From Epiperipatus broadwayi (Eukaryota > Onychophora > Udeonychophora > Euonychophora > Peripatidae), in the NCBI GenBank assembly GCA_028023455.1, contig JAQFVV010012402.1, positions 10,212,292 through 10,276,291 of the forward strand: DNA of 64,000 bases, written 5' to 3'. Shown in pieces: positions 10,782 to 23,157 of this stretch. Both the position numbers and the translations under genes were made by a program. The number at the start of each line of letters is the position of its first letter. Positions within the stretch are counted from its first letter, which is position 1. A model generated the notes under the pieces. The model did no database searches. It saw only the letters and a program-made list of their open reading frames with translations, and had not been told where the DNA came from.

Positions 10782-11784
10782 GTAAGTTTATAAATAACAT
10801 TATTACTTAATTTGATATGATTATTTGATTTTCTAAATAAAAATTTGTTCATTAAACATATAATATTGTAAATAGCTATAATGTTTGCAACTGAAAAGGG
10901 TACTCAACCCTTGAGAATACATTAAGATTATATTTCATGTGCTTAATATTTTCTTCATGAAAAAAACATGCATCTAATTTATCATATAAAGCACAATTCT
11001 CAACCTATGATATGTGTACCACTGATAATATGCGATGAACTTATAGCTGGTACATGAATGATAAACTATTTTTGGAAAGTTAAAACTATATATCCATTAT
11101 ATTGATTATTGTCTTACTTAGTCAGCTGAGTACCATAGACAAAAATGTCATAATTTTGGAAATGCTAGTACTAATAATAGATAATTTGTTTCTAAATAAA
11201 TTAAATATTTAACTTTTGTTATAGTAATTATGCCTTTTTATTTGCTTATCAATTTTTTTTTTTTTTGCTCAATTTTTATTTTATTTTTTATAAAGGATGA
11301 TGATACAGAGAAAATGTGATATTCTTTGGGTGATATGTAGAACCCATAAGTTTGAGTATTGCTAACATATAGAATTGTTTTAATATATAAAGTCTTACAT
11401 TAAGATTTGCAAACAATTAATCTGTTGGCATTAAACTGATGAACTTGAATGGTTAAAATACCACTACAACATTAATTTTTCAAATTTTATTTCATTTTTG
11501 CCTTCTTTCCTAGTTATCCAAATGAAAGTGATTAGTATTATTGTTGTCTTGTTATTATATACAGTACTGATTAACGTAATATCAAAAATCATATTTCAAA
11601 TGATTTGTTTTATTAATCCCTTTGAAACTTCCTTGATAACGTACTTTATCTCCTATAAATTATCCATTAAGAAATTTATTTTTTGGTCTACTGTAATAAG
11701 CACTTTATATCATAAAATCACTATTGTGATATATATTTCAGATGCACGATAGAATCTGGATATCTTAATGTTTTTCTAGGTATT
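10782..11784. other. Intronic DNA, unclassified
   Basis: The beginning of the 7.5-kb intron. AT-rich, with T runs near 11250. The small + frame at 11498-11752 has hydrophobic composition but no recognised family and no splice context. Confidence 0.3.
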
Positions 11785-12541
11785 AAACATTGAGAAACTT
11801 TCCATATAATAGTGCCATCCAGTACAAGCCTTGTTAATCAATAGATGCAAGAAGGTTTGTGTATAATATTTAGTGCCTATTTATCTCATATCCCCAAACT
11901 AGTTTTTAGTTTGTGGCTTTTATCAGTGAAGAGCCTTGGATCTGAGAGCATTGAACCTAGATCTTAGGATCTAATACAACCATCCAGCAGCCATCTTTTT
12001 CTTTTTTAGCTAATTATAAAGCTTTGAATCCCAAATGAAAACACAATAATGTTTTCAAGCTAAGTTCATTTGCTTGTATATTTGTATAGATCTGAACTTG
12101 GTTCAGAATTCGTATTTTTTGGTGTCTTTGATTCGTTCATAACCATAGACACCATCATCCCATAAGCAGGAATGGTATAAAACCACTAAATATCACATAG
12201 TGACTATGAATATAAAAAAACCAGACAACAAAATGCATTGATACTAAACTGGGCTCAGATCTATAGGACAATAGAAGAAAAATGAGCTTGGATTGAATTT
12301 GGACTCATAGATTTATAGTTAACTAAAAAGGGTAAAAGGTGGCTGCTGGAGAGATGCATTAGGTCATAAGACCTAGATGTAGTGCTTTCAGATTCACAGC
12401 TCCTCACTGATGACAGCCATAAGTTAGAAACTAGTCTGGAGATATTGGATGAATAGGCACTAACTAGGAATTTTATGCACAAACCTTCTTGTATTCATTG
12501 ATTACTATAGCTTACACTGGGTGGCAGTATTGTATGGGGAG
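11785..12541. mobile_element. Full-length palindromic MITE, hAT-like family
   Basis: Long arms of about 350 bases meet near 12165. The left part runs from CCATATAATAGTGCCATCCA through GCCTTGGATCTGAGAGCATT and TCCAGCAGCCATC. The right part is its approximate complement, from GGTGGCTGCTGGAGAGATGC to GGTGGCAGTATTGTATGGGG. The same unit recurs at 32.1-32.8, 34.7-35.8, 37.1 and 46.7 kb. It has no coding capacity. The minus frame at 12261-12482 is a by-product. It is followed immediately by a truncated LINE. Confidence 0.75.
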
Positions 12542-12547
12542 TTTGTT

Positions 12548-12722
12548 ATAAAGGTTATAGAATTGACAAATATTATGTTGTGGAAATGGGATAGAGCAGA
12601 TTATGGGTAAATTTAGTGGGGAATGTAAAATAAAGTGGCTAACAGGTTTATCTGGGCATAATTGCTGAGATATTCTTGACTTTGTTTAAGGAGAAGACAT
12701 AATACATCATATCACATTACAC
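12548..12722 (+). mobile_element. 5'-truncated CR1-like LINE fragment (tandem pair, first)
   Basis: It begins at ATAAAGGTTATAGAATTGAC, matching the last ~30 codons of ORF2, continues through the stop region and the 3' UTR (AAAGTGGCTAACAGGTTTAT, ATATTCTTGACTTTGTTTAA), and ends in a degenerate ACATC-type tail. It abuts the terminus of the palindromic MITE on its left and a second LINE fragment on its right. Confidence 0.85.
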
Positions 12723-12726
12723 ATCA

Positions 12727-13048
12727 TTGATTGAATGTAAATGCTTGAAAGCAGAAAGGGTACAGATAATGAAGTTGTGGGAGAATAGACATGAACAAAG
12801 TGGCTATACAGAAAGTAAGTTATTAGTTTTTATGGTGGGTTTGCGAAGAGATAAGGGGGATTTAGATATAAAGTCCATAGAGTTGTCAAAGATTATGTTG
12901 TGGAAATGGGATGGGGCAGAATATGGGAAGACTTAAGAGTGGGGAATGGAGAATAAAATGGCTAACAGGTTTATCTGGGCATAATTGCTGAGATATTCTT
13001 GACTTTGTTTAAGGAGAAGCCAAATACATCACATCACATCACATTGTT
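12727..13048 (+). mobile_element. 5'-truncated CR1-like LINE fragment (tandem pair, second)
   Basis: It starts directly after the tail of the previous fragment, at the codons for IECKCLKAERVQIMKLWEN of ORF2. It keeps an open frame to the native stop (12727-12936), carries the full 3' UTR, and ends in the tandem ATCACATCACATCACAT. It is very close to the intact element. Confidence 0.88.
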
Positions 13049-14232
13049 AATGGTAATCATCTGATGCTTCTCTTGATATCTTAATATGTTAAAATATGTT
13101 TATGCTATTGTTTCTCCCATTGACTATTTTTTAAATAATAGTTTTCATTTCAGAATTCACATTTATAAGTAGATTCAAATATCATAATATCTGCGTTAAT
13201 GTCCACTCTGCATAAGCAGAAAATAATATTTTCATCTTAATTTTTTCAAGTTTTCATATAAGTTTTTAATCGTATGAAAAGAGAAAATATCGTACTGTAG
13301 ATATAAATAAAAGAAAGATAAATAAATGAATTGAAGTCATTAAATAATAAATTGCAATTAAAATATACAAAGCATTTTTTTTGTAACCAGAAATAAATTA
13401 TTGGAAGCAAAAATAATGAATTCAAATATATCTTTTTGTCTTGTTCGACATATAATTTTAATAAAAGATTAGGATAATTAGAATTATATTGCATCTATAG
13501 GAGATTAACATTAAGCAAATAATATGCTCTGTTTGTGTTTTTTTTAGCTTTGATTAAAGCATAGTCTCTTGGCGGTTATGTCATATTAAAATATAATTGA
13601 ATGTTATGAGATTTAAAAAAAAAAAAACAAATATTAATTTTCATAACTTTTTAATTAAAATGTTAGTTCCCTTTCTTTTGTCTAAGGCGAGCATTTATTT
13701 TGTTTCCAGATGCCAAGATTTGAAATATATATAAAAGATTAAGCAAATACTAATTAATTCATATCACAAGTAAAATCGAATATTCCAAAGATTGCATAAT
13801 CATAAAAATTCATTAATATTAGGTTGAATTTTAATTATTATCTGCATCTGAACTAATGAGAAAGGCATTTGATAAAATAAAAAAAAATTATTGGTAAAAT
13901 GATGAAACAAGAAGAAAGACATAAAATGAGACTTGTAGAAAATTTTCAATAAATCGGAAAATAAATATTGTAGAAAAATCATAGTCCGTTATTGATTATT
14001 ATTTCATTTTAAACAACTATATAAAAATAGTGGTTTTATTTATCTCTGGCATAAGTGATGATGATCAATCTATAATTCATTGCTTCAGATATTTTTTGTT
14101 TAAAATTATAATGAAAACATATACAATAAAGTGAATTTCTAATGCACTGATCATTTCTGTTGTGTTTGGTTAGGCTTGCAGGTTCATTTTCAAACCAACA
14201 GATACAAAAAAAATAACTATTCATCAATTAAT
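13049..14232. other. Intronic AT-rich DNA, unclassified
   Basis: Nothing recognised. Several minus-strand frames of 60-82 codons (13246-13494, 13800-13982, 14036-14227) are rich in Phe, Ile, Asn and Lys and look like chance open frames in AT-rich DNA. Confidence 0.3.
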
Positions 14233-14233
14233 A

Positions 14234-14751
14234 TGTATAATTTATTAGTCAAAAAAATATACACACGTTAGTTGAGCAAACAAATAAATACAGTTGATAC
14301 TATTGAATGCTGACATAGTCAAGTCGAGTACGGAACTCACTTATAGCTAAATGATTAGCCTGCCTTGTGAGCTCTGGTAAGACTCTTCCAGCTATGTATT
14401 TAGCTTGCCTCAAGTCAGCTCTAATTCAAATGTAGCAGTTTCCAGTCTATAGTGGGACTTGCCTCACTGCATGGACATCACGATAATGACTAGATAAATA
14501 CTTTTCCTGATGGTAGAAGGTTTAATGGAGAACACATTCTGTCATTCAGGTTAACAAAAGTAATTGCTCTCTGCCTTGCCTCCAAAAAGCTGACTATTTA
14601 ATGACAGATCCCCTACCTTACTGGAAACACACAGATTCAGTGCGCAAACCCCAGTGAAGGTTTTAATCTCTTTGAATAGCAACTGGGTGCTAGCCAATCA
14701 GGCAAGAAATCTGGAATAGTCCACTTCTAAAGGCAAGGTCAGATATGACAT
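14234..14751 (-). mobile_element. Ty3/gypsy-type LTR (3' LTR)
   Basis: On the minus strand a polypurine tract AGAGGGAGGAA (complement of 14752-14762) is followed by TGTCATATCTGACC, a normal LTR start. The segment is GC-richer than its surroundings. A plausible end is ...TTATACA, giving TG...CA ends and about 518 bases. The inner edge is well placed; the outer edge (14234) is a guess from the CA dinucleotide. No second LTR is in the window. Confidence 0.65.
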
Positions 14752-15110
14752 TCCTCCCTCTGGCTAAAATTAGCCCTGGAGGACATAGTCATCGAAATGC
14801 ACTGGATGACATTTTTGACAACTTGGTTGGTTTTTCGGTTGATTGCTATTCCTGTCTTCATCCTCTTTGCTTGATGAGCTTGTTTCTGGTTGTCTGCTGT
14901 TGTCTTGATTTTGCTGTTCATCTTTTCTGCTTGAGATACTCATCCCAGGTTGACCACTAGTTTTGTTAGCTTCTGATATGTGATTGAGTCTTAGCTGATT
15001 GTGATGGTGATGATGATGATGATGACCATCTTCTGTTTGCACAACAACAGTATAAAGGCCCTTTATTTGAGAAATTAAGGTCAATAAAAATAAAATTATA
15101 CACACTCATT
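14752..15110 (-). pseudogene. Ty3/gypsy pol C-terminal tail (truncated)
   Basis: The minus frame from 15105 reads KGLYTVVVQTEDG, then a run of eight His, NQLRLNH, and a Ser/Gln/Glu-rich tail ending at VLQG just before the polypurine tract. G.Y.V....G.....H.NQLRL is the usual end of a gypsy integrase region. The His run comes from a (GAT/CAT) trinucleotide expansion at 15003-15027. Everything upstream (gag, protease, RT, most of integrase) is missing, so the element is broken at about 15110. Confidence 0.6.
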
Positions 15111-15344
15111 AGCTTTCTGATTTTGGTTACTATACAAAATTTCATATTGTCACATTGTAATTTACATAATTACTATTCAAAATTTAAATTGTTACATTGA
15201 TTTATATATATGTGCGCACAGACACGCAATTTCTAATATACAATTATCTATATCAATTGATGATCAATAATGGCAAAAATGATTAAATTTTAATTATATG
15301 TTCCATTTTAATTTGTTACAATAATATTATATTTTTCATAATTA
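15111..15344. other. Intronic AT-rich DNA
   Basis: No feature recognised. Confidence 0.3.
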
Positions 15345-16259
15345 CACCTGGGTCTCGTTTTATGCAGATTATTTTAATGTGATTTTGAAGTTATGCAATT
15401 CATGTTTCTTCTTAATGTCTTTCATATTTCACTATATTTATTAGATATCAAGAAATTTAAATTATTAATAACTTATTTTGACTTTAAATACTTTTTTTTT
15501 TTTCAAAAATATAATGTTATATTAGCAGCTAACGTGAATATGGTGTGAAGCTGTATTTAGAATTTTAGGTTCTAGGTAAATAACCTACTTATACTAATGA
15601 GTAAATAATAATAATAAATTTATACTTACATATAAAAATATCGCAATAAATATTCAAAAATTTTAAACTTTTAAAATGTATTTTGTTACTTATAACAGAA
15701 ACAAATAATTTTTTAGATTTTTAAAATAAATGATAATGAAGATTTTATTGATATTATAAACTGAAAATAATCTTTCTAATGATAATCTATAATCTTTTTG
15801 TTTTGATTATGATCTCATTTTTTAAATATAGAAACAAAAAACTATTAACACAGCTCAAGACTGAAAGTGATGGTAGTTGTATGTCTTATGACAAATCAGA
15901 TTTCTTAACATTTCATAAATGAACAGATATTGTCAAATAGCCAAATAACTACTAATGATTAAAATATGTATGAAAAAATGTAAAATTAAATACTGTAGTT
16001 AATAAAAAAAGTAAAAAAAGTTTGTCTTGTATTATTTTTTTTCAAATATTTGAAATTTTTTATTAGTCATACTTTATTTCCTTATTTTTTTAATGCGAAT
16101 TTTAAAGTAATTTTTCCTTCTTGCTTTGCTTTTATGCGATTTCAGAAAATTACAACCCCTATCCCCATTTTTCATGGTAAGTTAAGTCTATTTTTGTGTG
16201 ATTTCTTTTGTGCACATTTTCTGAGGAACCTATCTACTGCATAAAATGAGACCCAGATG
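15345..16259. mobile_element. pogo/Tc1-mariner-type non-autonomous element
   Basis: The left end CACCTGGGTCTCGTTTTATG and the right end CATAAAATGAGACCCAGATG are inverted repeats of about 23 bases with two or three mismatches. Both are flanked by TA (15343-15344 and 16260-16261), the TA duplication of Tc1/mariner elements. The terminus resembles the CAG...TCTCGTTTTAT style of pogo-like elements. Subterminal ATGCGATTT/AATGTGATTT motifs repeat inside. There is no transposase; the + frame at 16050-16244 is not one. Confidence 0.72.
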
Positions 16260-16700
16260 TAATTCATTTGGAAAACACATAAATTTCACACATATACATG
16301 TGTATAAACAAAATATATAATTTAAAATTTAATTTCAGTTTATAAGTTCTTTTTTTTTTTTATCAAACTAAATAAAGTCAACTTTTGTTTGACAGGTACT
16401 TGTTGATTAATTATCAAAGTCTCTAAATATAAAATGTCTCTCTTCTTTTTTTTTTTCTTGATAAACAAAAAATAAAATCATTTTATATATCTGTCACTTC
16501 AGACCAAAGAAATTATTTAAAATTTCATTATTATATATAACTGCTGTTAGATTTTAACTCAAGCAAAAGTTATTTGTTTTGTTTTAACTTTTAAGTTATT
16601 AATTTATAATTTTAAAAGTCATTTTAAGAAATATTAAAATAAAATAACTCACTGTATTTACACATGACATGTTTATCTGTGGATCCCTGCATTTATAGAT
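16260..16700. other. Intronic AT-rich DNA
   Basis: Poly-T runs near 16350 and 16450; nothing else recognised. Confidence 0.3.
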
Positions 16701-17350
16701 AAACAGCAGCATAGTACACCAATTTTTTTAAGCTTTCTCTTGGTAAGCTTGGTTTTTGGACCATCAAAAATATAATTTGGGGCTTGTTGTCATCATCAGA
16801 GAAAGGTATTCAAGTAATTTGTTGGCTTACCATGAGCTTCCTTTTATAGTCCAAGCAATTGCCAAGCTGTCTTCTAGAACATATTTAAGCAGCTAGTTGA
16901 TCCATATGAAGTGACCCTGGCTTCAGGAATCAAAACTCTGCAGTAAACTATAAGTCAGCTACTGGACTCACTCCTTTAGATCTTCATAGGAGTTCTGTAT
17001 AACTCTGCTAGCTATTTTGTCCTCATTTTTTCAGGCTATTGATTCACAAGTGACCCAGCTTCAAATAAACGAAAACTCCTGTGAAGAAAAATAGTAGTAG
17101 CTCCTGGATCTACTGTCCTGCCTTCAGCTACATCAGTTTATGGTAGCTATTCTGCCAACTCTCTGCTACAGCCAACAACAAACTGTAACTATTTATTTTG
17201 GTCAGCTAATTGCTGTCACTTACTCAAAAAAAATTAGTAGCCAAGCTGTTCTGTTCAGCTCTTACAAAAACTACAATCCAGACTGTTCTCTTCAAAAATC
17301 ACTGTGTGGACTGTGGCTGATATTTTTATCAGCCCTCTTATAGAATCATC
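16700..17350. repeat. Unclassified GC-richer block, possible old repeat
   Basis: About 650 bases with clearly more balanced composition than the flanks and no stable reading frame beyond 67 codons (17140-17343). It contains many CTG/CAG-like words such as AGCTACTGGACTC and GACTGTGGCTGATA. It could be a solo LTR or another non-coding repeat. No terminal repeats or family were recognised. Confidence 0.3.
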
Positions 17351-18265
17351 TGAGGTGATAAAAACATCTGAAAACAGTCTTGAAATTTTATCAAAGTGTG
17401 ATATATATGTTTTCACTTAGATAAAGAAATTTACAAATTAATTAAAGATTTCAAAAATAGACATTTTTTTAAAATTATCAGAAAACATGCTTACCTTCAA
17501 ATTTCAAAATCAGAATTACAAATTATATTTATAGCCTAAAAACGATTTACTCGCTGACGAAGAAGCTTCCAAATAAACAAAACAAATTTCGCTTAAAACT
17601 ATTAAATGGGCCAAGCACTTTCGAGGTTTGCCCTCATATTCATGGCCGACGAAAGTAATAAATCTTTACGTAGTGTTATTAAATAACAAATATGCAAATG
17701 TAAATGCAAATCAGTTTGACCATTTTTTTGAAATGGAAAAACACGTATCGCGTCTATTGATAGAATTGTTGTCGCAAACAATAAAGTACGCCTCTTTGAT
17801 CTTTCTTTCAGACCTTTTTAAAATATTAATTTCGTAATGAAATTTTATTTTAAACCCAGAGTTATTTAACCCTTTACTTATTATTATTTTATTTTAGGAA
17901 ATATAGAAAAATATCTACAAAAAATTATATCTTTGTTTATTTCTACTTTTCCATTACTTTATATATATATATGCACACACACACTATATTATTATGTGTG
18001 TACTATGTAACCCAACTGGTTACAATATAAATATATATGGGTATGTGTGACTGTAACAAATTGAACAAATGTCTTATAATAAATAATTGAATCAGCAGTA
18101 TTAAGTCATTGGAAAGTTGAAAATCTACATTACTCAGAACAAAAAAAAAAGTAATGTAATTCAATATTGACTTGATAATGTTTAGTGTTTAATAGAAGCA
18201 TATTTTTTATTTAAAAAACCTCCACATTATTTTGGTAATTGAATTTTTAAAAAAAATTATTTTAG
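17351..18265. other. Intronic DNA before the linker exon
   Basis: AT-rich. Around 17610 a GCCAAGCACTTTCGAGGTTT motif resembles AGCTTAGCACTTTTGGGATT at 51.5 kb and AGCTAAGCACTTTCAAGAGA at 60.25 kb, so it may be a relic of a common repeat. The segment ends with the exon's acceptor tract. Confidence 0.35.
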
Positions 18266-18365
18266 GGTTCTTGCTCAAAAAGTGGCTGATTTGAGTTGTT
18301 TTGCCCAAAAAGCTCGTATGACTACAACAGAAACTATACCTGTAGTTACATCAACATGGAGTGAA
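18266..18365 (+). CDS. NEK9: NEK9-like exon: linker between the kinase and RCC1 domains
   Basis: A 100-base exon. Its first G completes the Met codon split in the previous exon, then 33 codons follow and it ends in phase 0 at GAA|gtaagt. The acceptor is attattttag. It reads VLAQKVADLSCFAQKARMTT then TETIPVVTSTWSE. The short run ending in PVVTS..SE corresponds to the part of NEK9 that joins the kinase to the first RCC1 blade. It joins in frame to the exon at 55209, so the intron between them is 36.8 kb. Conservation in this linker is weaker than in the other four exons; the call rests on phase, splice sites and continuity. Confidence 0.8.
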
Positions 18366-20890
18366 GTAAGTCACTTTCATATTTAAAATATGTAGTTATT
18401 AGATATATCCAGAGTTTCCAAACCATGGATATTATTTTTTATTTTCCTCTATCTTCTATGTATTGATTATTAACAAGTATAATTCAATCCTTTCTATATT
18501 ATTAAATATTTTGTGTCTCTGATGAAGGCTGCTGAGTGGTCAAAACATAAGAAAAGAAATAAAATTATTGTGTAGAAATAATACACTTGCTTTGAAGAAA
18601 GGAGTTATTAATTAAACTATGGCCATATGTCTAATTTAGTTTTATCATGTGTACCAACATTTATATTCTTTGTAACTATATTTATATGTATAATACAAAA
18701 TGTAAAAATAACATATATAAGTTTTTAAAGAAAAATTATTAGAGCAGATTGCTTTACAATCTGACTTGAATCAATGGTGTTAAACTTGAATCTGTTAAAA
18801 TATGATTTAGCCAACTGTTCACATTCACCAGTCTTTAATATTAATTGACTTATGATAAAATTCCAATCATGATTTCTCATCATTTACTTGTTAATTGATG
18901 GTCCATGTGTAGTAAAATAGTGTTCTTGTGAAATAGGAATTCAATTATTTAAGTTATATTAGCATTTTGACATAATGGTTTATAAATGGAAGTATTGAAT
19001 ATTAAAATTATTGTTACATATATTAGCATATATATGCATGCATATAAATGTTATATGTTTAAGTGCACTTGAATGTAGTTAATGGTGAAGCTAAGGTATG
19101 ACTTGGTAATAATAAATGGCTGAGCACTTTTGAGAAGTTTTATCTTCTCATAATTGTGAAAAGGTCATCTGAAAAAGGTGGAATATATAAGTGACAAATA
19201 TTTAAATGTATGCAAATAGTGGATCTGAAAGTCCATTTTTTGGATAGGGGAAAGCATACTTCCTTTCAGTTTATAGCATGGATATTATTAGCTATATGCC
19301 ATGCTTACCTGGAAAGAGGCCACATTGAGATGTATGAATGAAATATGGAAGTGTTGGGTAATGTAAAAAAGAGTAGCTAGAGACTTTGAGAAGATGAATC
19401 AAATTTGGACAAATATTCACCCTGCAATGGATCAATAATGCGTGAATATGATGATGGTGATATTAGCAAATCAAAATAATTTCACCCATTGCATTATTTG
19501 ATTTTTTTAAAAAAGTTATATTAATTGTTCATAATTAACTGTATGTTAATTCTTTCTTTATTTTAAAGCTTTATTGCAGTAAAATCACATATTTTATATG
19601 TAAAATTATAATTGAAACAATAATAAATAATGAACTTTTTTTTTGGCTAATAATATATCTATGTCCACATGTAAAAGTTATATACCCCAGGCTCTGCATG
19701 GACAAAGGTCCAAGTAAACCATTTCAAGGCTTTAACTCCTATAACAACAGAGTTGCTGTAATTGATTCTATAATTTCAGATTAATATAAATCTGACCTAC
19801 AAAATTAGATAACCTTACCATAATTAATGAGACAATTTGCAAAGGAACTGTTTTAAAAAGACAGTAATTATTTCAGATTAATAATCATCAGCCTCTGAAA
19901 ATTGTATTTTTTCTATAATTTAAATATATTCTCCTTATTAGACAAACATGCTTTAATATTTATGTTGATACACTTATTCTTTTAAACATCATTAGTTTAC
20001 AGTATGATGGTGAGGAGGCTTCAAGTCTCTTCTTTGCTTTAGAATTCTTGAACATATAATCTGCTATTATTTCTGGCTAATTATACTTAAAAAGTTTTGA
20101 TTATACTACTTTTCTTCTCCATAAAAGATTGCAACACCCTGGTATATGCTATTAAACTTTTTACTGTTTTTTGTGATTTTGTAGAATGGCAGACCTGAAA
20201 CTCAAACCTCATGAGTTGTGGTCCAGTTTTGTCACTTTTGAGATTTGAGCTTTTTATGAACACCAAACTGTTTGATTATATTAACTTCTACTGATGTGAT
20301 GTAAGAATTGTTTGTTTATGATTGCATTCCTAAATACAAAACTCATAATCTAGGAAAATGACGAAAAGTTGTAAATTACATCAATAATAAAAATTATTAT
20401 TTGATCATAAAACTTTAATGAGAAAAGTTTCACATCATGCTCCTGCATTTTCGCAGAAAAAATGCATGACATGATTAATTAAACATTATTTTGGGATTCT
20501 TTTAAAACTATCACTTAATAGCCATTTAAAGACAATATTAAACAATTTAAAATTTTTTCTTTTAATTTGAAATAGTGTGCCATGTATTATAACAGAGTTG
20601 AGAAATAGATTTTAAATCGAGAGATTGCTTTATAAAATAATTGGATGGAGTAACTTAGCATTAATTTAAGCACAAGATTATACTTATAAAACTGTTGGCT
20701 GTTTTTTGTTTATACCATTATGTGTTTTAAAATCACAGTATGTTAAATAAGTTCTTTGTTATTGAAAAAAAAAAAAGATTACAGCCTTTTATTGTTACTT
20801 TGTGTGCTAACAACAACAAACACAAACAAAAATCTGTTTAATTCTATTATCATTTATTATCATTCCTAACTATTGTCAGTTTGATGAAAA
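18366..20890. other. Start of the 36.8-kb intron, unclassified
   Basis: AT-rich. A GGCTGAGCACTTTTGAGAAG motif at about 19122 again resembles the GCTTAGCACTTT words. No coding segment, terminal repeats or hairpin was recognised. Confidence 0.3.
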
Positions 20891-20989
20891 TTAAATATTT
20901 TTTTTTTCTCAGTTTAATTTAGTTTTTCTGACACACGGCTTTTTTCTCTATAACATTTCAGAAACAACCCTATATCATTCAGCCATCTT

Positions 20990-21620
20990 ACCTGTTAATT
21001 TTTTTCTAGATCTTTTATATTATTTTGGGATCTATTTAGACTTCAATTATAATTATATTGTCATCCCATCTAATAAAATATCCAATTCAACTTCATTTAC
21101 TTTTTAATACTTCCAGTGATGTCAATAATTCTTGTTTGTTTTGTGTTATATGCATTTCACTTTTGATTTCCCCTTATTAAGATCAACATGTATCTCTTCA
21201 TAGTTCACTGAAGTATCTACATTGATTGCACACCTACTAAATGTCCAAATCTCAGATCTATATGCAATCATTAATTAAGCATATTTATTTAAAACATTTT
21301 TTTCAAACATATAACCATATCTTTTTCATATTAAATTATTTCTGTCATTAACATTCTATCTAAATTTAATTTTGTATATATCTGTACTAACCATGTGTAT
21401 AGGATAATATGGACGGTATTTTTTTTTTTAAATTTACTATTATCAATTTTTATGTTTTCCTTTTAGTATTTCTCTTTAGCTTCACATTTTTGCTTTTTCT
21501 AATAGTTTTGTAACATTTCCTGCAGCTCTAAAACATTATTTGTGAAATAGCCACATCATCTGTGAAATCTAGATGATATTAGTAATCGTCACTTATTTTT
21601 ATTTCCATGTATTTTGTTTT
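20990..21620 (-). pseudogene. Decayed RTE/CFDP2-type LINE reverse-transcriptase fragment
   Basis: The minus strand reads, through stops, HLDFTDDVAIS (an FADD-type RT box), then EL.EML.....KK and K.NIKIDN, in the order expected for the RT catalytic box and the following thumb region. The corresponding + strand words (TCATCTGTGAAATCTAGATG, TTTATGTTTTCCTTTTAGTA) parallel 36.1-36.3 kb and 39.3-39.4 kb, which are better-preserved relatives. Confidence 0.55.
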
Positions 21621-23150
21621 AGTATACACCATTCTTTCCCTGATTGATCCTGAGTGTTGATTCATTTTGGTGAACATCTCTTCAATGTTGATTTTTATCA
21701 GTTCATCAGTATATTGTTGTAGTATTTTGACAAATGATCTTCAGGATTTGGCATTCTTCTGATTATATGTTTAAGACAATTTGTACTTAGTTTTTCCAAC
21801 TCTATTTCTTCATCTTTTAAAAAATACCATTAATTCTGAACTTCAAACAGCTAAACTTAAAAGAATAGATATTCATATTGAAATCTTAAATAAAATCCAA
21901 GCACCATATGTATACACATTGATTTTCCATTATATGGAGTATAAATTAAAATACATACACCTTAACAAGAATCAACAATTAAATGTAGATTGTAATGAGA
22001 TCAGGGTATGTATGAACAAAACTCCCTGAATCTGTTGCTATGAAGGCTTGAATTTGATGGCTGTAAAGAGAGTTTTCTACCATTATTTCAATGTAGTGTG
22101 CTTTTGCAGTGTTTATAAATAATAAAGACAATTACACTGACATCCTATAATCTGAAGGAAATTTCATTGAAAATTAACCATTTCTAGTTCAGTATTAATT
22201 AAAATTGTGCCTTTTCTAATAAGACTTTATTAACTCTACAAAAAAGATTGTTTCAGATATTTCTGGAAAAAGGTCAAAATAAGTTTATCTTGATTTCTTT
22301 CAGTCATTTACTATTTTGGCTAAGGAATCTGTCAAAAAATAAAAAAAATACTGATGAATGAAAATCTAAAAAATATTCATATTTATATTCAAGAAATGAA
22401 CTTTATAAATCAATGTATTCAGAAAGTTTGTATAAAGAAGAAATCACAAACGACACAAGTATCAAACTAACATTATATTTCACAAACTAAAAAACTCATG
22501 ATTTTGTTCTGTCTTGTTAAATTATTATTTGATGAATAAATAATCTTCTTGGAATAAATTTGTAAGAATGTGGTCAAATATTTTGTGACAACTACTGTTG
22601 TAATCTTTTATTGAAAAAAAAAAAAAGAAAATTAATTTATAGCTTTTTTAAAAGACACTCAGAAATTTCTGAACATCTTAAAATAATAGAGGCTGAACTG
22701 AGAATGTACTATGACTCTCAATTCTTAAATTAAAGGAAAAAGCTATTGGCCTTTGGATTAGTTATACTATGATGATTGCTGTAATCGAAATTGACAGACT
22801 CATTGTTATAGAGGCGAGTTAAACAGATTCCAGTTGTGATCATAATTGTGTACATATGCATTCAAATGTGTATTTTCTGTGAATAGATGGAATATTTGCA
22901 AACTCTAAAATCTAAATTGGTTACCATGATATTTACTGATTTAAGAAATCTGATTAGCAGTATTTGATAAACATTTTTTTCACAGTGGTAGAACTTTGAA
23001 AAAGAAATAGTTGTATATCTTTCTTGCCAAAATTAACTTTCAATTTTAAAAGAATCAAGGAAATAAATTCTTGTGCAAGAGGTCAATAATTAAAAATAAT
23101 AAACTCAAGTATAAATTTATTTAACGCACATTGATTACGTAAGTAATATT
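21621..23150. other. Intronic AT-rich DNA, unclassified
   Basis: No recognised feature. The + frame at 21781-22029 has no domain. Confidence 0.3.
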
Positions 23151-23157
23151 TACTAAG

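Noticed and set aside
15003-15045. Artificial His-tag or vector contamination
   Set aside because: The His run comes from a simple trinucleotide repeat inside a Ty3/gypsy tail with normal flanks, and no vector sequence was seen.
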